From Trichomonas vaginalis G3 (taxonomy: Eukaryota; Parabasalia; Trichomonadida; Trichomonadidae): a stretch of 64,000 nucleotides of DNA. The notes under the pieces were generated by a model. The model was given only the letters and a program-made list of their open reading frames with translations. It ran no database searches and had not been told where the DNA came from. Shown here piece by piece: positions 9,510 through 20,751 of this stretch. The number at the start of each line of letters is the position of its first letter. Position 1 is the stretch's first letter. The DNA is taken from assembly GCF_026262505.1 (NCBI RefSeq), contig NC_067203.1:24347411-24411410 (forward strand), read 5' to 3'. The translations under genes were made by a program, and so were the position numbers.

Positions 9510-10898
9510 TCGAAAGATATTGCTTCCATGAGAGAAATACAACACAAACCGACAACTCATTATGCAAGCTCTAAATAAGAACACAACAAACTTTTCAAAC
9601 TATTCTAAGATATCTGAGTCATTGAAAGAAGGAAACTTAAAACTGACATTAAACCCAATGACAGATGAGTTTCTGTTTCAAGACAATAAGAACCATACTG
9701 TCTGTATAAATCCAACAAAAGGAACTTTAAACGAGAAACCTATAAATGAACTTCTTTTGAAAGCAGATGTTGACAACAAAGCTGACAAAGAATATGTAGA
9801 CGATGCAATAGCAAAAGAAGAAGAAAGAGCTAACAATGCTTATGCAACAAAAGAACATACTCATCCTGAACTAGCAGACAAAAAACATATGTTGACAGTA
9901 AAATGTCAAGTGAAGTGACAAGAGCTGAAAACGAATATTCTAAAAAGACTCATATACATTCTATATCTGAAATAACAGACTTAAACGTTAGCCTTGAAAA
10001 TAAGGTAGATAAGGGACTTATGGCTAGTGTGTTAGTGAAGAAAGCGGATAAGGAATATGTGGATGAAAAAGATAACGAAATGAAAGAAAGGGTTGACTGG
10101 TACCATGAATGGACATCGAAGACTTTTAAAGTTAAAGCCGATACAGGATGGGTTTCAGGATGTTTAGACCTTAAAGCAGATAAAACTTATGTTAACGATG
10201 AGTTAGAGAAGAAAGCAAATAAGACTCATACACATACAAGTTTTACAACCTTTACAGCAGACGACATAATATTGAACTTTGACCTTGGTTCAAGTGCACC
10301 ATTAGAAAATCCGAGTACAAGCGTAAAAGATACTCTTAACAATTTAGATAAGAGTTGCAGGAACATTGAAAAGTCATCCAGAAAACTTTGAAGCATATGA
10401 ACTACCCGCAATGTTAGACAAGAAAGCAGACAAAACAGAGCTTCAAACATTAAAGACAGAAATACTTCAAAACATTATATTCCTATAGGCTCTATTTATA
10501 CGTCAATGAACTCTACCAGACCAGAAACAGTTCTGGGTTTTGGAACTTGGACTCAAATAGTCGACAGGTTTTTGTATTGTGCAAACTCTTCAAAGGAAAC
10601 AGGGGGAAGTAAAACGATTTCAGGTGAAAATTTACCTGCACATAGTCACTACATAGATTTAAGTACATCTCAAGCAGGTTGGCATAAGCATAAATTTTGG
10701 GATTGGTCAGCAATGAAAAAAGGTAAAGGATATGATGTTAAAGACGACGTTCAGTTTGCTATAAATTGTTTCTGGGGTGACACTCAGGGAGATGGAAACC
10801 ATACACATCGCGTTTCGGGATATACGCAAACAACGGGACAAAGTAAAGACTACATGCCACCTTACATGACAGTTTACGCATGGTATAGAATTGCTTAG
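9507..10898 (+). pseudogene. Phage-type tail-fibre/collar-like protein, broken (variant 1)
   Basis: Repeats of KADKEYVDE and HTHSISEITDL type are followed by PIGSIYTS, a VDRFLYC block, GGSKTISGENLP and a final MPPYMTVYAWYRIA. This order is typical of caudovirus tail-fibre/collar proteins that bind receptors. The middle (about 10230-10440) and the distal loop differ from the other two copies although neighbouring genes are near-identical. Broken in a few places. Ends tail-to-tail overlapping the integrase gene by four bases. Confidence 0.8.
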
Positions 10899-11853
10899 TC
10901 GTCATTTTCAACTTCTTTAGCATATTCGTCAGGAGTTGTCTTATATTTGTTAGGAACTGTCTTTGAAAGTATACCACCTTGAACTTTGACAAGTTTGAAA
11001 CGAGGTCTGACAATAGTAGTTTTATCTTCTGCTTGCAGTCTGTACATTTTGCATGTTTGCCTAAAACTTCATAATATTCTCTTGTTATTACTTCTTCTAT
11101 TTTACGAACACGAATGTGAGTACCTGTCGGGTTCCCATTGTTGTCATAGTCAATAGTATTTTCATATGGGTCGCGTTTAGGTATTTCTATTTTTTACTTT
11201 GTCGCCTTTCTTAAGTTTGAAGCCCGGCATTCTTTCTTGTTTGTCTCTTTTGACTAAATTATTAAATATATAGTCTTTCTCTAAGTCCGGGTTGTTTTTT
11301 CATTTCTTCGGGGGAGTGGTTTCCCAAACCTTTTTGTTTACGGCTATTGTAAATATTTAAAACTTGTCTCATCTTTGCCATGGAGAAGTGTCTATATTTG
11401 TCGTCATATGACATTTCATTTGCTTCACCACCTTGTGGTTGGTTTAAGTCTCTTTAACATTTTTATACAACCGTCAATGACACCAAGAGCAGAATGGTTT
11501 GGTCGACAATGAAATATTGGTTTACATTTTTTGAACGCAGATAGTTTTTTACATCATCTGATTTGAAAGAACTTTCACAGTCAGATGTCAGTTTTGTTGG
11601 ATGGTATTTGTCAACGAATATTGTCAAAGCAGTTTTCACATCTAAAATATTTTGGACCATAATGGTATGGCTTCACAGTATCTTGTGTTTTGACCGACAA
11701 ATATTAGCCAGTATGGAGGTCCATCTGTTCTAACTCTCGGAATGTTTTCCAAGATATCCATAAACCAAGCATTTGGTGTTGAACTAAAGATTTTTACATG
11801 AGTGCTTTCTTTGTCGCTTTAGAAACATAGGGGTCCTTGTTTGGATTCGTCAT
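10895..11853 (-). pseudogene. Retroviral-type integrase, broken copy
   Basis: Same gene as the whole copy at 50683-51642; described there. Broken in several places. Divergent from the amphipathic 133-aa gene at 11871. Confidence 0.8.
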
Positions 11854-11870
11854 TTTTTATCCTATAAGAA

Positions 11871-12270
11871 ATGGGTTTATTTGGCGCATTAGCAGGAGTT
11901 GCATCCAGATTTTTGCCCGCAGTGGGAACAATAGCCAGAGGTGTATTTGGAGTTGGAAGAAGATTTTGAGTACATTAGGTATACTTAAAGAGAAAGCACA
12001 ACCTATTATACAAACTGTACAGAAAGGTTGGGATGTAGCACGAGATGCAACAAATCTTATTCCAAATCCTGAAACAAGAGGAAAAGTTCAAGGATGGATG
12101 GACAATGTAGGAAGACAAGCAGGAAACTATTATAACAAAGCAAATGACTACTATAACCAAGCAGGACACTATATGGACCAAGGTGAAAGATTCTTTAACA
12201 GAGGATATAACATGCACAACAATGGGTAAACAATAACCAACCTCAACCGCCTCAAACGTGGGGAATGTAA
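11871..12270 (+). pseudogene. Amphipathic minor structural protein (133-aa family), broken copy
   Basis: Same as the whole copies at 24600-25001 and 51659-52060; described at the latter. Broken in about one or two places. Confidence 0.6.
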
Positions 12271-12289
12271 AGTTTTTTACTGAGATGAA

Positions 12290-12442
12290 ATGAACAATAC
12301 AGCATTGAGACAAATGGGTTCAAGATGGATTTGTCGGCTTCCAGCAGTTACACAACGTGTTTGTTCAAGTTCTTCCTATACCTCAGGAAGTTTTAGACCG
12401 ACTTAAAAAACAACAACAACCAGTTGAAAACAAACCAAACTA
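12290..12442 (+). pseudogene. 50-aa conserved small protein, altered copy
   Basis: Corresponds to the whole frame at 52079-52231. It sits between the amphipathic gene and the charged gene, each preceded by the same TTTTTACTGAGATGAAATGA leader. Slightly broken. Confidence 0.45.
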
Positions 12443-12462
12443 AAATTTTTTACTGAGATGAA

Positions 12463-13060
12463 ATGACCGAAGAAGTTGAAACGGTAGATTTGACACCACA
12501 AACAAAAAGTTCAGAACCATTGTCAAAACCTGTCAAAGAACTTACAGATGAAGAGAAAAATTCAATAATAGAAAGTGCCAGGTCTGGAAATACAAACCCT
12601 AACTACAAAGTCACTTTTCATAAAAATGGAACGGCTAGTATCTCAAAAAAGAAACAGACTCTCACAAATAAAATATTGAAGTCTGAAGGAGCTTTCGAGA
12701 CAACAGATGGAAAAGTTTACTTCACTGACCAACAGTTCATTATAGAACATCTCATTGACTTAGAGTCGAAATATTCTAAACTTTACAACAAACACAAAAA
12801 GTTGAAAGGAAAAACAAAAACAAATGGCATATGATATTTATGAAGATGTTGACGACACAACTGTTCCTGCAGGTGAGGTAAAGTCAGAGAAACCGAAAAG
12901 TGACGAAAAACCGATAGAAGAAGAAAAACCAAAAACTGAAGATAAACCAAAACCAAAGTTTAGTTTGGAAACTAAACCAAGTCAACCTTCATTAGCTGGT
13001 ATGGGTTGGCGTCAAAGACTTATGGCAGCAGGCGGTTATGAAAGTAAAGAAAAAAATATT
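12463..13060 (+). pseudogene. Charged, Pro/Lys/Glu-rich protein, slightly broken
   Basis: An N-terminal acidic/Ser-rich part (KELTDEEKNSIIESA), a small beta-type segment, a helical part (LIDLESKYSKLYNKHKKLKG) and a Lys/Glu/Pro repeat region end in GMGWRQRLMAAGGY. No domain recognised; low complexity suggests a scaffold or core protein. Copies at 23826-24409 and 52251-52834 are also slightly broken. Confidence 0.5.
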
Positions 13061-13076
13061 TTTTATTTTTATAAAA

Positions 13077-15222
13077 ATGCCCCCAATATAGAATGGATAG
13101 AAAGTCTGCTAGAATAAAAGCAGAGTTGCAAAGATATGGTTGGAGAGTTTCGAAGAATTTTAAATATAGGAAGGGAAGACCCATAAAAGTCTATGACAAA
13201 TTGTCTGGTCTTCGCTACGAAATGGATTTGGAAACAGCACGTGCCAATTATCCAAACAGACTAGAGAGGTTAGAAAAGAACGTCTTATGGACATGCCTTT
13301 CGATGTTAGTGAACCTCAAGTTGAAGGACACGACGGCTTTGCCAGATTTCTACTGGAAACATGACGAACAATTGCATCCTTTGAGAAGGAAAAAAGGTAG
13401 TGCAGAGGATGGTCATGCTCCCATGGAAAGAACAAGATATGCATATGAAAAGTATCGTGAAGTTTAGAAGTCAAATTACATCTGGTCGAAACCTTTACAG
13501 TAAACTTTGACGAAGGAAAGAACAAAGAAGGCTTCATGGGTGTACTTGCTGCCATACAAGACGGAAATAAAAAGGATACAATCTCAGATTGACCATAAAC
13601 AGATTTGGATGGTCACATTTACTATGCAAATGGCAATGAACAAACAGCTGCAAAACTTCTTGACGCTTTCAAGACTACAAAGAGAGAACAAATGGTTGAC
13701 TCCGACTCAGACATTTTGAATGCAATTGAAGAATTGCAAGTGTCAAGTTCGAATGGTACCAACCTAACCCTCAAGCAGTCAGACAACATGCTGGATACTT
13801 CCCGTCATAAATAAGTCTGACATTGACTTGACAAGGTATGGAATTTACAATTCAATTGAAACAATTGTCAATGAACTTGCATTCTTACATGTCTCAGAAC
13901 TCTGGTCTTGTTACAGATGAGAAGATGAAGTATCTTGAGTCATGTGTGAAGACAAGGTACATTCTCAGAGGTCAATTGGCAAAAATTGCACCGTTGGCAA
14001 ATTTCAATATCCGAGTCAACATACCTACAGCTAAAGGTTCTTCACATGACGACTATGTTGTTGAGTTCAATTTACCATGGTTGAAGATTGCAATTGTCCA
14101 CAACCACTTCATGTTGAACGAAAGTCTTACAAACCCATTGTTCGGAAAAGGCAGTGCAACATTGTCAGAGCTGTAAACATTCTTTTCGAGAAAGGTTTGT
14201 TGGAACCAATTCCAGATGACAAGCTGACAGAAACTTTTGTACCAAAAGACGAAACAAACTTTTCATTGTTAGCAAGACCAAAAGTTGTTCCAGACAAAGT
14301 TCTAGTACAAAAGAAGTACACAATTCCACAAGGAGTTGGATTGTTCGGATACCAACCTGAACCAGAAGAACTTCCAATGAGGTTGCAAGAACTTCAAGAT
14401 GCTATAAACAAACTTCCATTGAGACATCCAATTGACGTCAAATTGTATTGGAGAGCATCTGAGTTAGGTCAGAAGGTTTTATATGAAACAGGTTGCTTCG
14501 ACGATGTTTATGAGATAACAGGAGAAGTTTTCAGAAGATAAGAGACTCACTTGAATTTCCACAAACTGGACCAAGGTTGCGACAAGTTCGACTCAGATGA
14601 AAAGATATACTATGTCGACCTTAACGCTGCATACATGAGGTTTGTCCAAATATATTCCGACTGGAATTCCAAACGAAGATGGTGAGTTCCCGGAAGGAAC
14701 TATACAGTTGAAAAGTCATACAACAAACTGTATGATATTAGGAAAGCTTCAAACCCCAAACTTGCAATGACACTCAAATTGCTTATGAATTCGACATGGG
14801 GATATTCCATTAAGAAACCTCAAGAGATGAAGAGTAAACATTATGAGAAGGTCGACAACTTTGTTGAAAGGTTTCTCCTTTTGTTTTGAAGTACGAATTC
14901 ACTCAAGGTCAAAGTGGCTTAGTAACCACATTAAAACCTATTGTCGAACATTGGTCTTACCCTCAGTTCGCAAAGGCAGTACTTGACAACTACAACAAAT
15001 TCTTCTCCGAAGTCAAATCCAAAGTGAAGGTTTACTATGAGAACATTGACGCACTCATGACGAACGAAGAAGGGTACAACAAACTCATTGAAATGGAATG
15101 GTCAGTGAAAAGATGGGCTGTTTTAAGCTAGATAAGTATTTTCCGAAGTTCATGTCCTCTCCAAGCGTAAGTACTGGGGCATACTTGAAGACGGCACAGA
15201 AATAAAACATTGCATGAAGTAA
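13077..15222 (+). pseudogene. Protein-primed family-B DNA polymerase remnant
   Basis: Readable parts in order: a basic N-terminal domain (RMDRKSARIKAELQ), a region with YYVDLNAAYM near 14610-14640 matching palm motif A, a KLLMNSTWGYS block near 14780 matching motif B, and a YYENIDAL block near 15040 matching motif C. Polintons use such a polymerase to copy their linear DNA from a protein primer. The remnant, about 2.1 kb, is shorter than the usual 3 kb or more and broken in many places. It is the only polymerase block seen: the other two copies of this locus keep just the N-terminal part. Confidence 0.75.
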
Positions 15223-15264
15223 AAAATTATTTTTTAAAAAGTGACATTTTTTATTTTATTTGAA

Positions 15265-15369
15265 ATGTACGCTGAGTTTGTTGGAGAAGACCGTTGGGAA
15301 ACTTGTTTGTTAGATGAGAAATATGAAATGGCATACCATTTTAAAACAATATATTTTTACATATATTAA
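15265..15369 (+). CDS. 34-aa conserved small frame
   Basis: MYAEFVGEDRWETC opens a short peptide preserved at 53159-53263 and, altered, in the right arm at 23395-23503. It ends directly before penton-like 2 (TTAAATG). It may be a real small gene, or a leader region of penton-like 2. Confidence 0.4.
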   Translation: MYAEFVGEDRWETCLLDEKYEMAYHFKTIYFYIY

Positions 15370-16226
15370 ATGCTTCAGGTTGAAAAACAAAGAACAAAAG
15401 TAGCAGATACAAAACCGTTAGACTATATCTTTACAAATGCTGGTAGGACTATTTCAGATGAAGAAATTTCATCCCGAATATACAGGTTTGACTATCCAAT
15501 TCGTTGGCTTCAAAGTCCTTCAGATGCAAAGGCAATAGGATTTAGAAGATTTGTTTTCAAATAGAACTAACGCATTTATGTTCGCAGTATATTTTCATGG
15601 GCAGTATAAAGGTCATGATGGTCTAATAGACAAATTTGACGAAATGAGAATCTTTACAGTTCGTTCAGACGAAAGTCTTGAGAAAACTCTAAATGACTTT
15701 CAAACTCAAATGAACAAATATTATTGGGAATTTCAAGAAAAATACGACTCTTTACTAAATGGAACATACTATCTGAAACTAGAATATGACAAGATGAACT
15801 CCACCGTTTCATTTCAAAAGATTGAAATTAACCCTCCAAGAGATACAGAGTTTTTATATTGGAAAGTAGACAAACGTTCTTGGGCACAATTTCTTCGGTT
15901 ACTAAACCAGAACGAACCATTACCACCAGATGGTCCATTTAAATTTATACTTCCACCAGCATTTGACAGTTTATAGAAACGTGTTTGACCCTCAAAATGT
16001 TATTGTCATGCAAGTTTCAGTTCAAAGCAACAATAGTTTTCTATGTATTGGTAAGGACTTTTATGACTTTGCTTCTAAATTCTACGAACCACCTAGTAAC
16101 AGTTTCTCTGACTTTCAAGTTTGGTTCACAACAAATGGTGTGCAACATATTATTCCATTGTACTATGACTTTTAGCTCGAATTGTCTTTCATATATAACT
16201 ACGGAAAAGTGCTGAAAAAGTATTGA
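15370..16226 (+). pseudogene. Penton-like minor capsid protein 2, broken
   Basis: Paralog of penton-like 1: shared landmarks are the TKPLD opening, FDYPIRWL, KAIGFRR, NVFDPQN, FYEPPSNSFSDFQVWFTTNG and a final LELSFIYNY strand. Two paralogs per element suggest hetero-oligomeric vertices or two binding roles. Broken in a few places in all three copies. Confidence 0.75.
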
Positions 16227-16340
16227 ATGTGAAGATATTAGAAAATAACATTTTTTCTAACATCGTAGAAAACTCATGAAAACAATTTATTTTTGACACT
16301 TTCACAAAAAACATAAAAAAGTGAAGTTAAACGTTAAGGT

Positions 16341-16702
16341 TTACTGAACTGGTTGGATGTCGCCTTCACAGTTATGTAGAACGGCTGACCCGAGAAGTGG
16401 AACAGTGCTCTGAGAATTTGTATAATTCGGAATTGGACTCTCTCTGTTTGGAAGTAGTATCCAAGGACGCTTGGCAAAGAACTTTATAATGGCTTCCTTC
16501 TTTGCTTGCTTTATGTCGTCGTAGGCTGTCCCGTCTGGTATTGAATTGGAATTCCAGTCGAAATCTCGAGATTCAAGGCAGCCCTTCCAGAAATAGTGGT
16601 GAACTTGACCTTGGGCTTCATGACCTTGCGCAAGTACTGCTTAACAAGCTCGTTAATTTAAATTAGGTAAACTGCCTCATCTAATGGCTCGATGTTGTCC
16701 AT
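16341..16702 (-). pseudogene. Unknown gene, divergent partner of the Pro/Gln-rich gene, broken
   Basis: Opens with MDNIEPLDEAVYLI; downstream readable blocks include GIPIQIPDGTAYDDIKQAKK and a Phe/Tyr-rich part. No domain recognised. The mirrored copy lies at 22067-22428. In C only the opening is left (54190-54239), and a related opening (DEAIYLIELL) occurs at 58411-58560. It always starts divergent from a Pro/Gln-rich gene across a tandem-repeat block. Confidence 0.5.
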
Positions 16703-17079
16703 TGCACTGCTTCAGAACAATACTTGTACTTTTTCAGAACAATACTTGCACTGCTTCAGAACAATACTTGTACTTTTTCAGAACAAGACTTGCACTGCTT
16801 CAGAACAATACTTGTACTTTTTCAGAACAATACTTGTACTTTTTCAGAACAAATTTCCCGTAAAAGCTCTCAATTTGAGAGAAAAATTTTCTGTTTCAGA
16901 ACAATACTTGTACTTTTTCAGAACAATACTTGTACTTTTTCAGAACAATACTTGCACTGCTTCAGAACAATACTTGTACTTTTTCAGAACAATACTTGCA
17001 CTGCTTCAGAACAATACTTGTACTTTTTCAGAACAAGACTTGCACTGCTTCAGAACAATATTTGTACTGTTTCAAGACA
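16703..17079. repeat. 22-bp tandem repeats in divergent promoter (type 1)
   Basis: Alternating units CTTGTACTTTTTCAGAACAA and CTTGCACTGCTTCAGAACAA, interrupted by a stem-forming CTCTCAATTTGAGAG block near 16870. They fill the space between two divergent start codons. Long open frames across them follow from the repeat length and are not genes. Confidence 0.85.
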
Positions 17080-17337
17080 ATGTCCGACGTACCACCAACC
17101 CAGTCCATTCCCAAACCAGAGGAACCTAAAGCACCACAACAGTCTCATCAGCCTATGCCTTACTTCCCCAACCCTTGGTTGTTCCAGCAAGCTCCACCCC
17201 AGCAATTCCAATCTCAGTCCAAGAGAGACCAAGACTTCGAAGAAGGTCTGAACCGTTTACGCAAAGAGTATGCTACAGCTCCAATTGAGAGAAAGTTGTT
17301 CCCGGACCAAAAAATATATTTTAGGGTAGAAGGTTAG
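17080..17337 (+). CDS. Pro/Gln-rich protein (85 aa form)
   Basis: Begins MSDVPPTQSIPKPEEP; a Pro/Gln-rich stretch (PWLFQQAPPQQFQSQS) is followed by a charged helix (EEGLNRLRKEYATAPIERKL). The C element has a longer form (112 aa) with extra Pro/Tyr repeats. The gene ends inside a GATC-centred dyad element. Low complexity suggests a structural or assembly protein; unknown. Confidence 0.5.
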   Translation: MSDVPPTQSIPKPEEPKAPQQSHQPMPYFPNPWLFQQAPPQQFQSQSKRDQDFEEGLNRLRKEYATAPIERKLFPDQKIYFRVEG

Positions 17338-17385
17338 ATCTAACACGTTTTCTAACCCGTTTTCTACCCTCATGAATTTTCATGA
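17326..17385 (+). repeat. GATC-centred dyad element
   Basis: AGATCT at 17336-17341. GGGTAGA and GGTTAGA words precede it and TCTAAC, TCTAACC and TCTACCC words follow, giving nested inverted repeats. It overlaps the end of the preceding gene. Confidence 0.75.
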
Positions 17386-17399
17386 CTTCTTCGTAAACT

Positions 17400-17635
17400 A
17401 AACGTAAATGTTTTGTGAAGAATATAGCAACCGCCGGAATTCAGACGGTTGCTTTTTATACAAAATTCATGCGGGAAATTCTTGAGTTTTGGTTGAAAGA
17501 ATACGGTGGAGCCAAAAGTGGCTCGACCTCAAAACAAGCATTTTATGAGCTTACAAAGGGTGTTATGAATGAATTCAAAGGTATTTGCATACATCCTGAC
17601 CTCGTTCATTTTGTTCCCGGACCAAAAATATAATT
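17400..17635 (+). pseudogene. KilA-N/Bro gene fragment with hairpin
   Basis: Contains a GCAACCG...CGGTTGC dyad centred on GAATTC and followed by a T-run, then coding-like sequence reading WLKEYGGAKSGSTSKQ and ICIHPDLVHFV, the latter matching the conserved HP(D)L block of KilA-N domains (viral DNA-binding). Related fragments lie at 21134-21365, 33726-34085, 37365-37716 and 54975-55140. Confidence 0.55.
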
Positions 17636-17675
17636 TAGGGTAGAAGGTTAGATCTAACCTCTTGAATTTGTCATG
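17632..17675 (+). repeat. GATC-centred dyad element
   Basis: AGATCT at 17650-17655, with GGTTAGATCTAACC as the perfect core and GGGTAGA upstream. Confidence 0.75.
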
Positions 17676-17760
17676 AATTTTCATGAATTTTCCCGAAATA
17701 AAAAATAAAGTTAGTTTTATTTTTCATTTTGTATGTAAGATATGATTTCAGGGATTTTTT

Positions 17761-17788
17761 TGACGAAGTGTCAATGTTCACTTCGTCA
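17761..17788. repeat. TGACGAAGTG hairpin, first of a family
   Basis: TGACGAAGTG and CACTTCGTCA form a 10-bp perfect stem with an 8-base loop, flanked by T-run and A-run. Further copies: 18129-18156, 18235-18262, 20530-20557, 20636-20663, 20980-21007, 55644-55671, 55749-55776 and a part copy at 57158. A terminator or binding site is possible; it occurs in gene-free stretches. Confidence 0.75.
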
Positions 17789-17814
17789 AAAAATAACAGT
17801 TATCTAATGAAAAA

Positions 17815-17965
17815 GTGTCATGACTTCTTCGTAAATGTTTTGTCAAACATGAACGTAAATGTTTTGTCAAGACTTCATCGTAAATGTTTTGTCAAGACTT
17901 CTTCGTACATGCTTTGTCATGACTTCTTCGTAAATGTTTTGTCAAGACTTCTTCGTAATGAGTGT
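17815..17965 (+). repeat. 25-bp iteron array
   Basis: Units such as ACTTCTTCGTAAATG followed by TTTTGTCAAG or TTTTGTCATG, with a shorter AAACATGAACGTAAATG variant. The 25-base period is not a multiple of three, so the open frames here are incidental. Confidence 0.8.
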
Positions 17966-17977
17966 AAAGGACCCAAA

Positions 17978-18045
17978 AATAAAGTTTAGGTGAAGTGGTG
18001 AGATCTCACCTGTTTTTTCACCTGTTTTCTACCCTCTTGAATTTT
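17978..18045 (+). repeat. GATC-centred dyad element
   Basis: AGATCT at 18001-18006 within GGTGAGATCTCACC; two GGTGA words before, TCACC words after, and a final TCTACCC word of the other type. Confidence 0.75.
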
Positions 18046-18294
18046 CATGAATTTCCTTAAGATAGAAAAAATAAAGTTAGTTTTATTTTGTATTTTTTGT
18101 ATGTAAGATATGATTTCAGGGATTTTTTTGACGAAGTGTCAATGTTCACTTCGTCAAAAAATAACAGTTATCTAATGAAAAAGTGTCATTTTTTGTATTT
18201 TTTTGTATGTTAGATATGATTTCAGGGATTTTTTTGACGAAGTGTCAATGTTCACTTCGTCAAAAAATAACAGTTATCTAATGAAAAAGTGTCA

Positions 18295-18720
18295 TGATTT
18301 CATCGTAAATGTTTTGTCATGACTTCTTCGTAAATGTTTTGTCGAAACTTCATCGTACATGCTTTGTCAAGACTTCTTCGTACATGTTTTGTCATGACTT
18401 CTTCGTAAATGTTTTGTCGAAACTTCATCGTACATGCTTTGTCAAACATGAACGTAAATGTTTTGTCAAGACTTCTTCGTAAATGTTTTGTCAAGACTTC
18501 TTCATGAATGTTTTGTCAAGACTTCTTCGTACATGCTTTGTCATGACTTCTTCGTAAATGTTTTGTCATGACTTCTTCGTAAATGATTTGTCAAGACTTC
18601 TTCGTACATGCTTTGTCATGATTTCATCGTAAATGTTTTGTCATGATTTCATCGTAAATGTTTTGTCATGACTTCTTCGTAAATGTTTTGTCATGACTTC
18701 TTCATCGTAATGAGCGTAAA
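18295..18720 (+). repeat. 25-bp iteron array
   Basis: Longest array of the left arm, same unit family as 17815-17965, ending in CGTAATGAGCGTAAAGGACC directly before a dyad element. Mirrored at 20050-20505. Confidence 0.8.
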
Positions 18721-18724
18721 GGAC

Positions 18725-18790
18725 CCAAAAATAATGTTTAGGTGAAGTGGTGCGATCTCACCTCCTTTTTCACCTGTTTTTTCACCTCTT
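18725..18790 (+). repeat. GATC-centred dyad element at the inner edge of the left arm
   Basis: Core GGTGCGATCTCACC (GATC at 18754-18757). Inverted counterparts lie at 19806-19870 and 19982-20043, so the spacer gene is framed by facing elements. Confidence 0.7.
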
Positions 18791-18873
18791 GAATTTTCAT
18801 GAATTTTCCCGAAATAAAAAATAAAGTTAGTTTTATTTTTTTTATTTTTTTTATTTTGTATGTAAGAACAGAA

Positions 18874-19809
18874 ATGTCAACAATCGGCACAACAACACTT
18901 CAAACAACAGCACCAAACTCGTTAGTCATGAATCCAACATCTATGTTAGTAGAGATGAAAAGCTTCATTCCTTCTTCATATACTTTCGAAACAAAAATCC
19001 AGAAGATAAAGCAGGAACTTTTAACATGTAATTTAGACTGTAGTGCGAAAGATGAAACAAATGAACAGTATCTTTATGAAATGCAGGACATTATTGACCA
19101 TTTACCCAAATTGCCTGAAATTCAGCAACAAAAACTCACTATTCCTGAATTCGATGAAATAGAAGTCAAAGCAACTGACTCAGTAGAAATAAAGAAGTTC
19201 ATACGAAAGGTAAATTCTGAATTCCTTGGATTTCATTGCAACCATAAGGTTATGGACAAAGATTGCGACATGGTTTATAAAAATATTTCTGACCTTTACA
19301 AATCCGAAGAATTTAAGACCTACGACAACTTTGTTTCGTTAGTTGCTGAATGTGTATGGCAGATAAGAGATAAAGATAGAAGAGGTAAGGTATGGAATGA
19401 ACAGATAAAACCAGCAGCTTTTGAGATGAAGAGAGCAATTGACGCCTTAGTTGTTCTAGCAGGTAAGGTTTCAGAATATAACGCAAAAATGAACCCGCAA
19501 TGTTCTAAATGTAAAGCGGCAATGAGGAAATATAACTACTCCGTCAAAGAGATAGAACGTATGAGAAACGACTATGCAGATTTAAAGAAAGAAGCAGAAA
19601 AGCCAGCAGAAGATAAAATGGACATGTTAGAATTTCTGAACAAAAACTATCCAACAGCAGAAGATTTCCTTCTATCTGACGTCAAGAAGAAGTATAAAGA
19701 AACTTTCGGTATCGTTAAAACATTCGATATCCTCAGCGAAGAAATAGAAGCTACAAAACTGTTTAGGATTTCAAATATACATCGTACAATTCATGTAAAA
19801 CGCTTGTGA
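18874..19809 (+). CDS. Spacer gene at the centre of palindrome A (311 aa, unknown)
   Basis: The ATG at 18874 is chosen because the same AT-rich leader ending GTATGTAAG precedes the starts of two KilA-N genes in C (56449, 57642), all opening ATGTCA. The protein has a Thr/Ser/Asn-rich N-terminus, a Lys/Glu-rich body with a CSKCKAAM Cys pair and a coiled-coil (ERMRNDYADLKKEAEK). No KilA-N or other domain recognised. It is whole, single-copy in the window and sits between the arms, in the place held in C by KilA-N genes. Confidence 0.65.
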   Translation: MSTIGTTTLQTTAPNSLVMNPTSMLVEMKSFIPSSYTFETKIQKIKQELLTCNLDCSAKDETNEQYLYEMQDIIDHLPKLPEIQQQKLTIPEFDEIEVKATDSVEIKKFIRKVNSEFLGFHCNHKVMDKDCDMVYKNISDLYKSEEFKTYDNFVSLVAECVWQIRDKDRRGKVWNEQIKPAAFEMKRAIDALVVLAGKVSEYNAKMNPQCSKCKAAMRKYNYSVKEIERMRNDYADLKKEAEKPAEDKMDMLEFLNKNYPTAEDFLLSDVKKKYKETFGIVKTFDILSEEIEATKLFRISNIHRTIHVKRL

Positions 19810-19878
19810 AAAAACAGGTGAGAAAAAAGGTGAAAAAACAGGTGAGATCGCACCACTTCACCTAAACATTATTTTTGC
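19806..19878 (-). repeat. GATC-centred dyad element
   Basis: AGATCG at 19845-19850. Three GGTGA words on one side and TCACC words on the other, ending in TAGG-type boundary CACCTAAACATTATTTTTG. Confidence 0.7.
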
Positions 19879-19981
19879 CGAATTCTGTATAAAATTCTGA
19901 GTAAAATAATTTTTAGGGCTTGTGTCAAACCGTTGAGTTTTCACAAAATTCCAAAAATAACGTTTACCATGTAAAACGCTT

Positions 19982-20043
19982 GTGAGAAAACAGGTGAAAA
20001 AACAGGTGAGATCGCACCTCTTCACCTAAACATTATTTTTGGG
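19982..20043 (-). repeat. GATC-centred dyad element
   Basis: AGATCG at 20009-20014; second copy facing the left-arm element. The sequence CATGTAAAACGCTTGTGA precedes both this one and that at 19806. Confidence 0.7.
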
Positions 20044-20049
20044 TCCTTT

Positions 20050-20505
20050 ACGCTCATTACGATGAAGAAGTCATGACAAAACATTTACGAAGAAGTCATG
20101 ACAAAACATTTACGATGAAATCATGACAAAACATTTACGATGAAATCATGACAAAGCATGTACGAAGAAGTCTTGACAAATCATTTACGAAGAAGTCATG
20201 ACAAAACATTTACGAAGAAGTCATGACAAAACATTTACGAAGAAGTCATGACAAAGCATGTACGAAGAAGTCTTGACAAAACATTCATGAAGAAGTCTTG
20301 ACAAAACATTTACGAAGAAGTCTTGACAAAACATTTACGTTCATGTTTGACAAAGCATGTACGATGAAGTTTCGACAAAACATTTACGAAGAAGTCATGA
20401 CAAAACATGTACGAAGAAGTCTTGACAAAGCATGTACGATGAAGTTTCGACAAAACATTTACGAAGAAGTCATGACAAAACATTTACGATGAAATCATGA
20501 CACTT
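20050..20505 (-). repeat. 25-bp iteron array, right arm
   Basis: Mirror of 18295-18720. Two TGACGAAGTG hairpins follow (20530, 20636). Confidence 0.8.
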
Positions 20506-20751
20506 TTTCATTAGATAACTGTTATTTTTTGACGAAGTGAACATTGACACTTCGTCAAAAAAATCCCTGAAATCATATCTAACATACAAAAAAATACAAA
20601 AAATGACACTTTTTCATTAGATAACTGTTATTTTTTGACGAAGTGAACATTGACACTTCGTCAAAAAAATCCCTGAAATCATATCTTACATACAAAAAAT
20701 ACAAAATAAAACTAACTTTATTTTTTCTATCTTAAGGAAATTCATGAAAAT

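Noticed and set aside
16692-17251. Long frames over the 22-bp repeats (and mirror 21439-22085)
   Set aside because: Several frames are open at once because the repeat lacks stops; real gene starts lie at both edges of the block.
18300-18494. 64-codon frame rich in MTKH/DKACTMKFRQ words (mirror 20298-20492)
   Set aside because: 25-bp iterons shift frame each unit; noncoding repeat.
17815-18720. CRISPR array
   Set aside because: Units are directly abutting with no unique spacers; a eukaryotic element with no cas genes.
18840-18875. GTATGT before ATGTCA as a splice donor
   Set aside because: GTATGT fits the known trichomonad donor, but I see no matching branch/acceptor motif nearby and the ATG follows at once.
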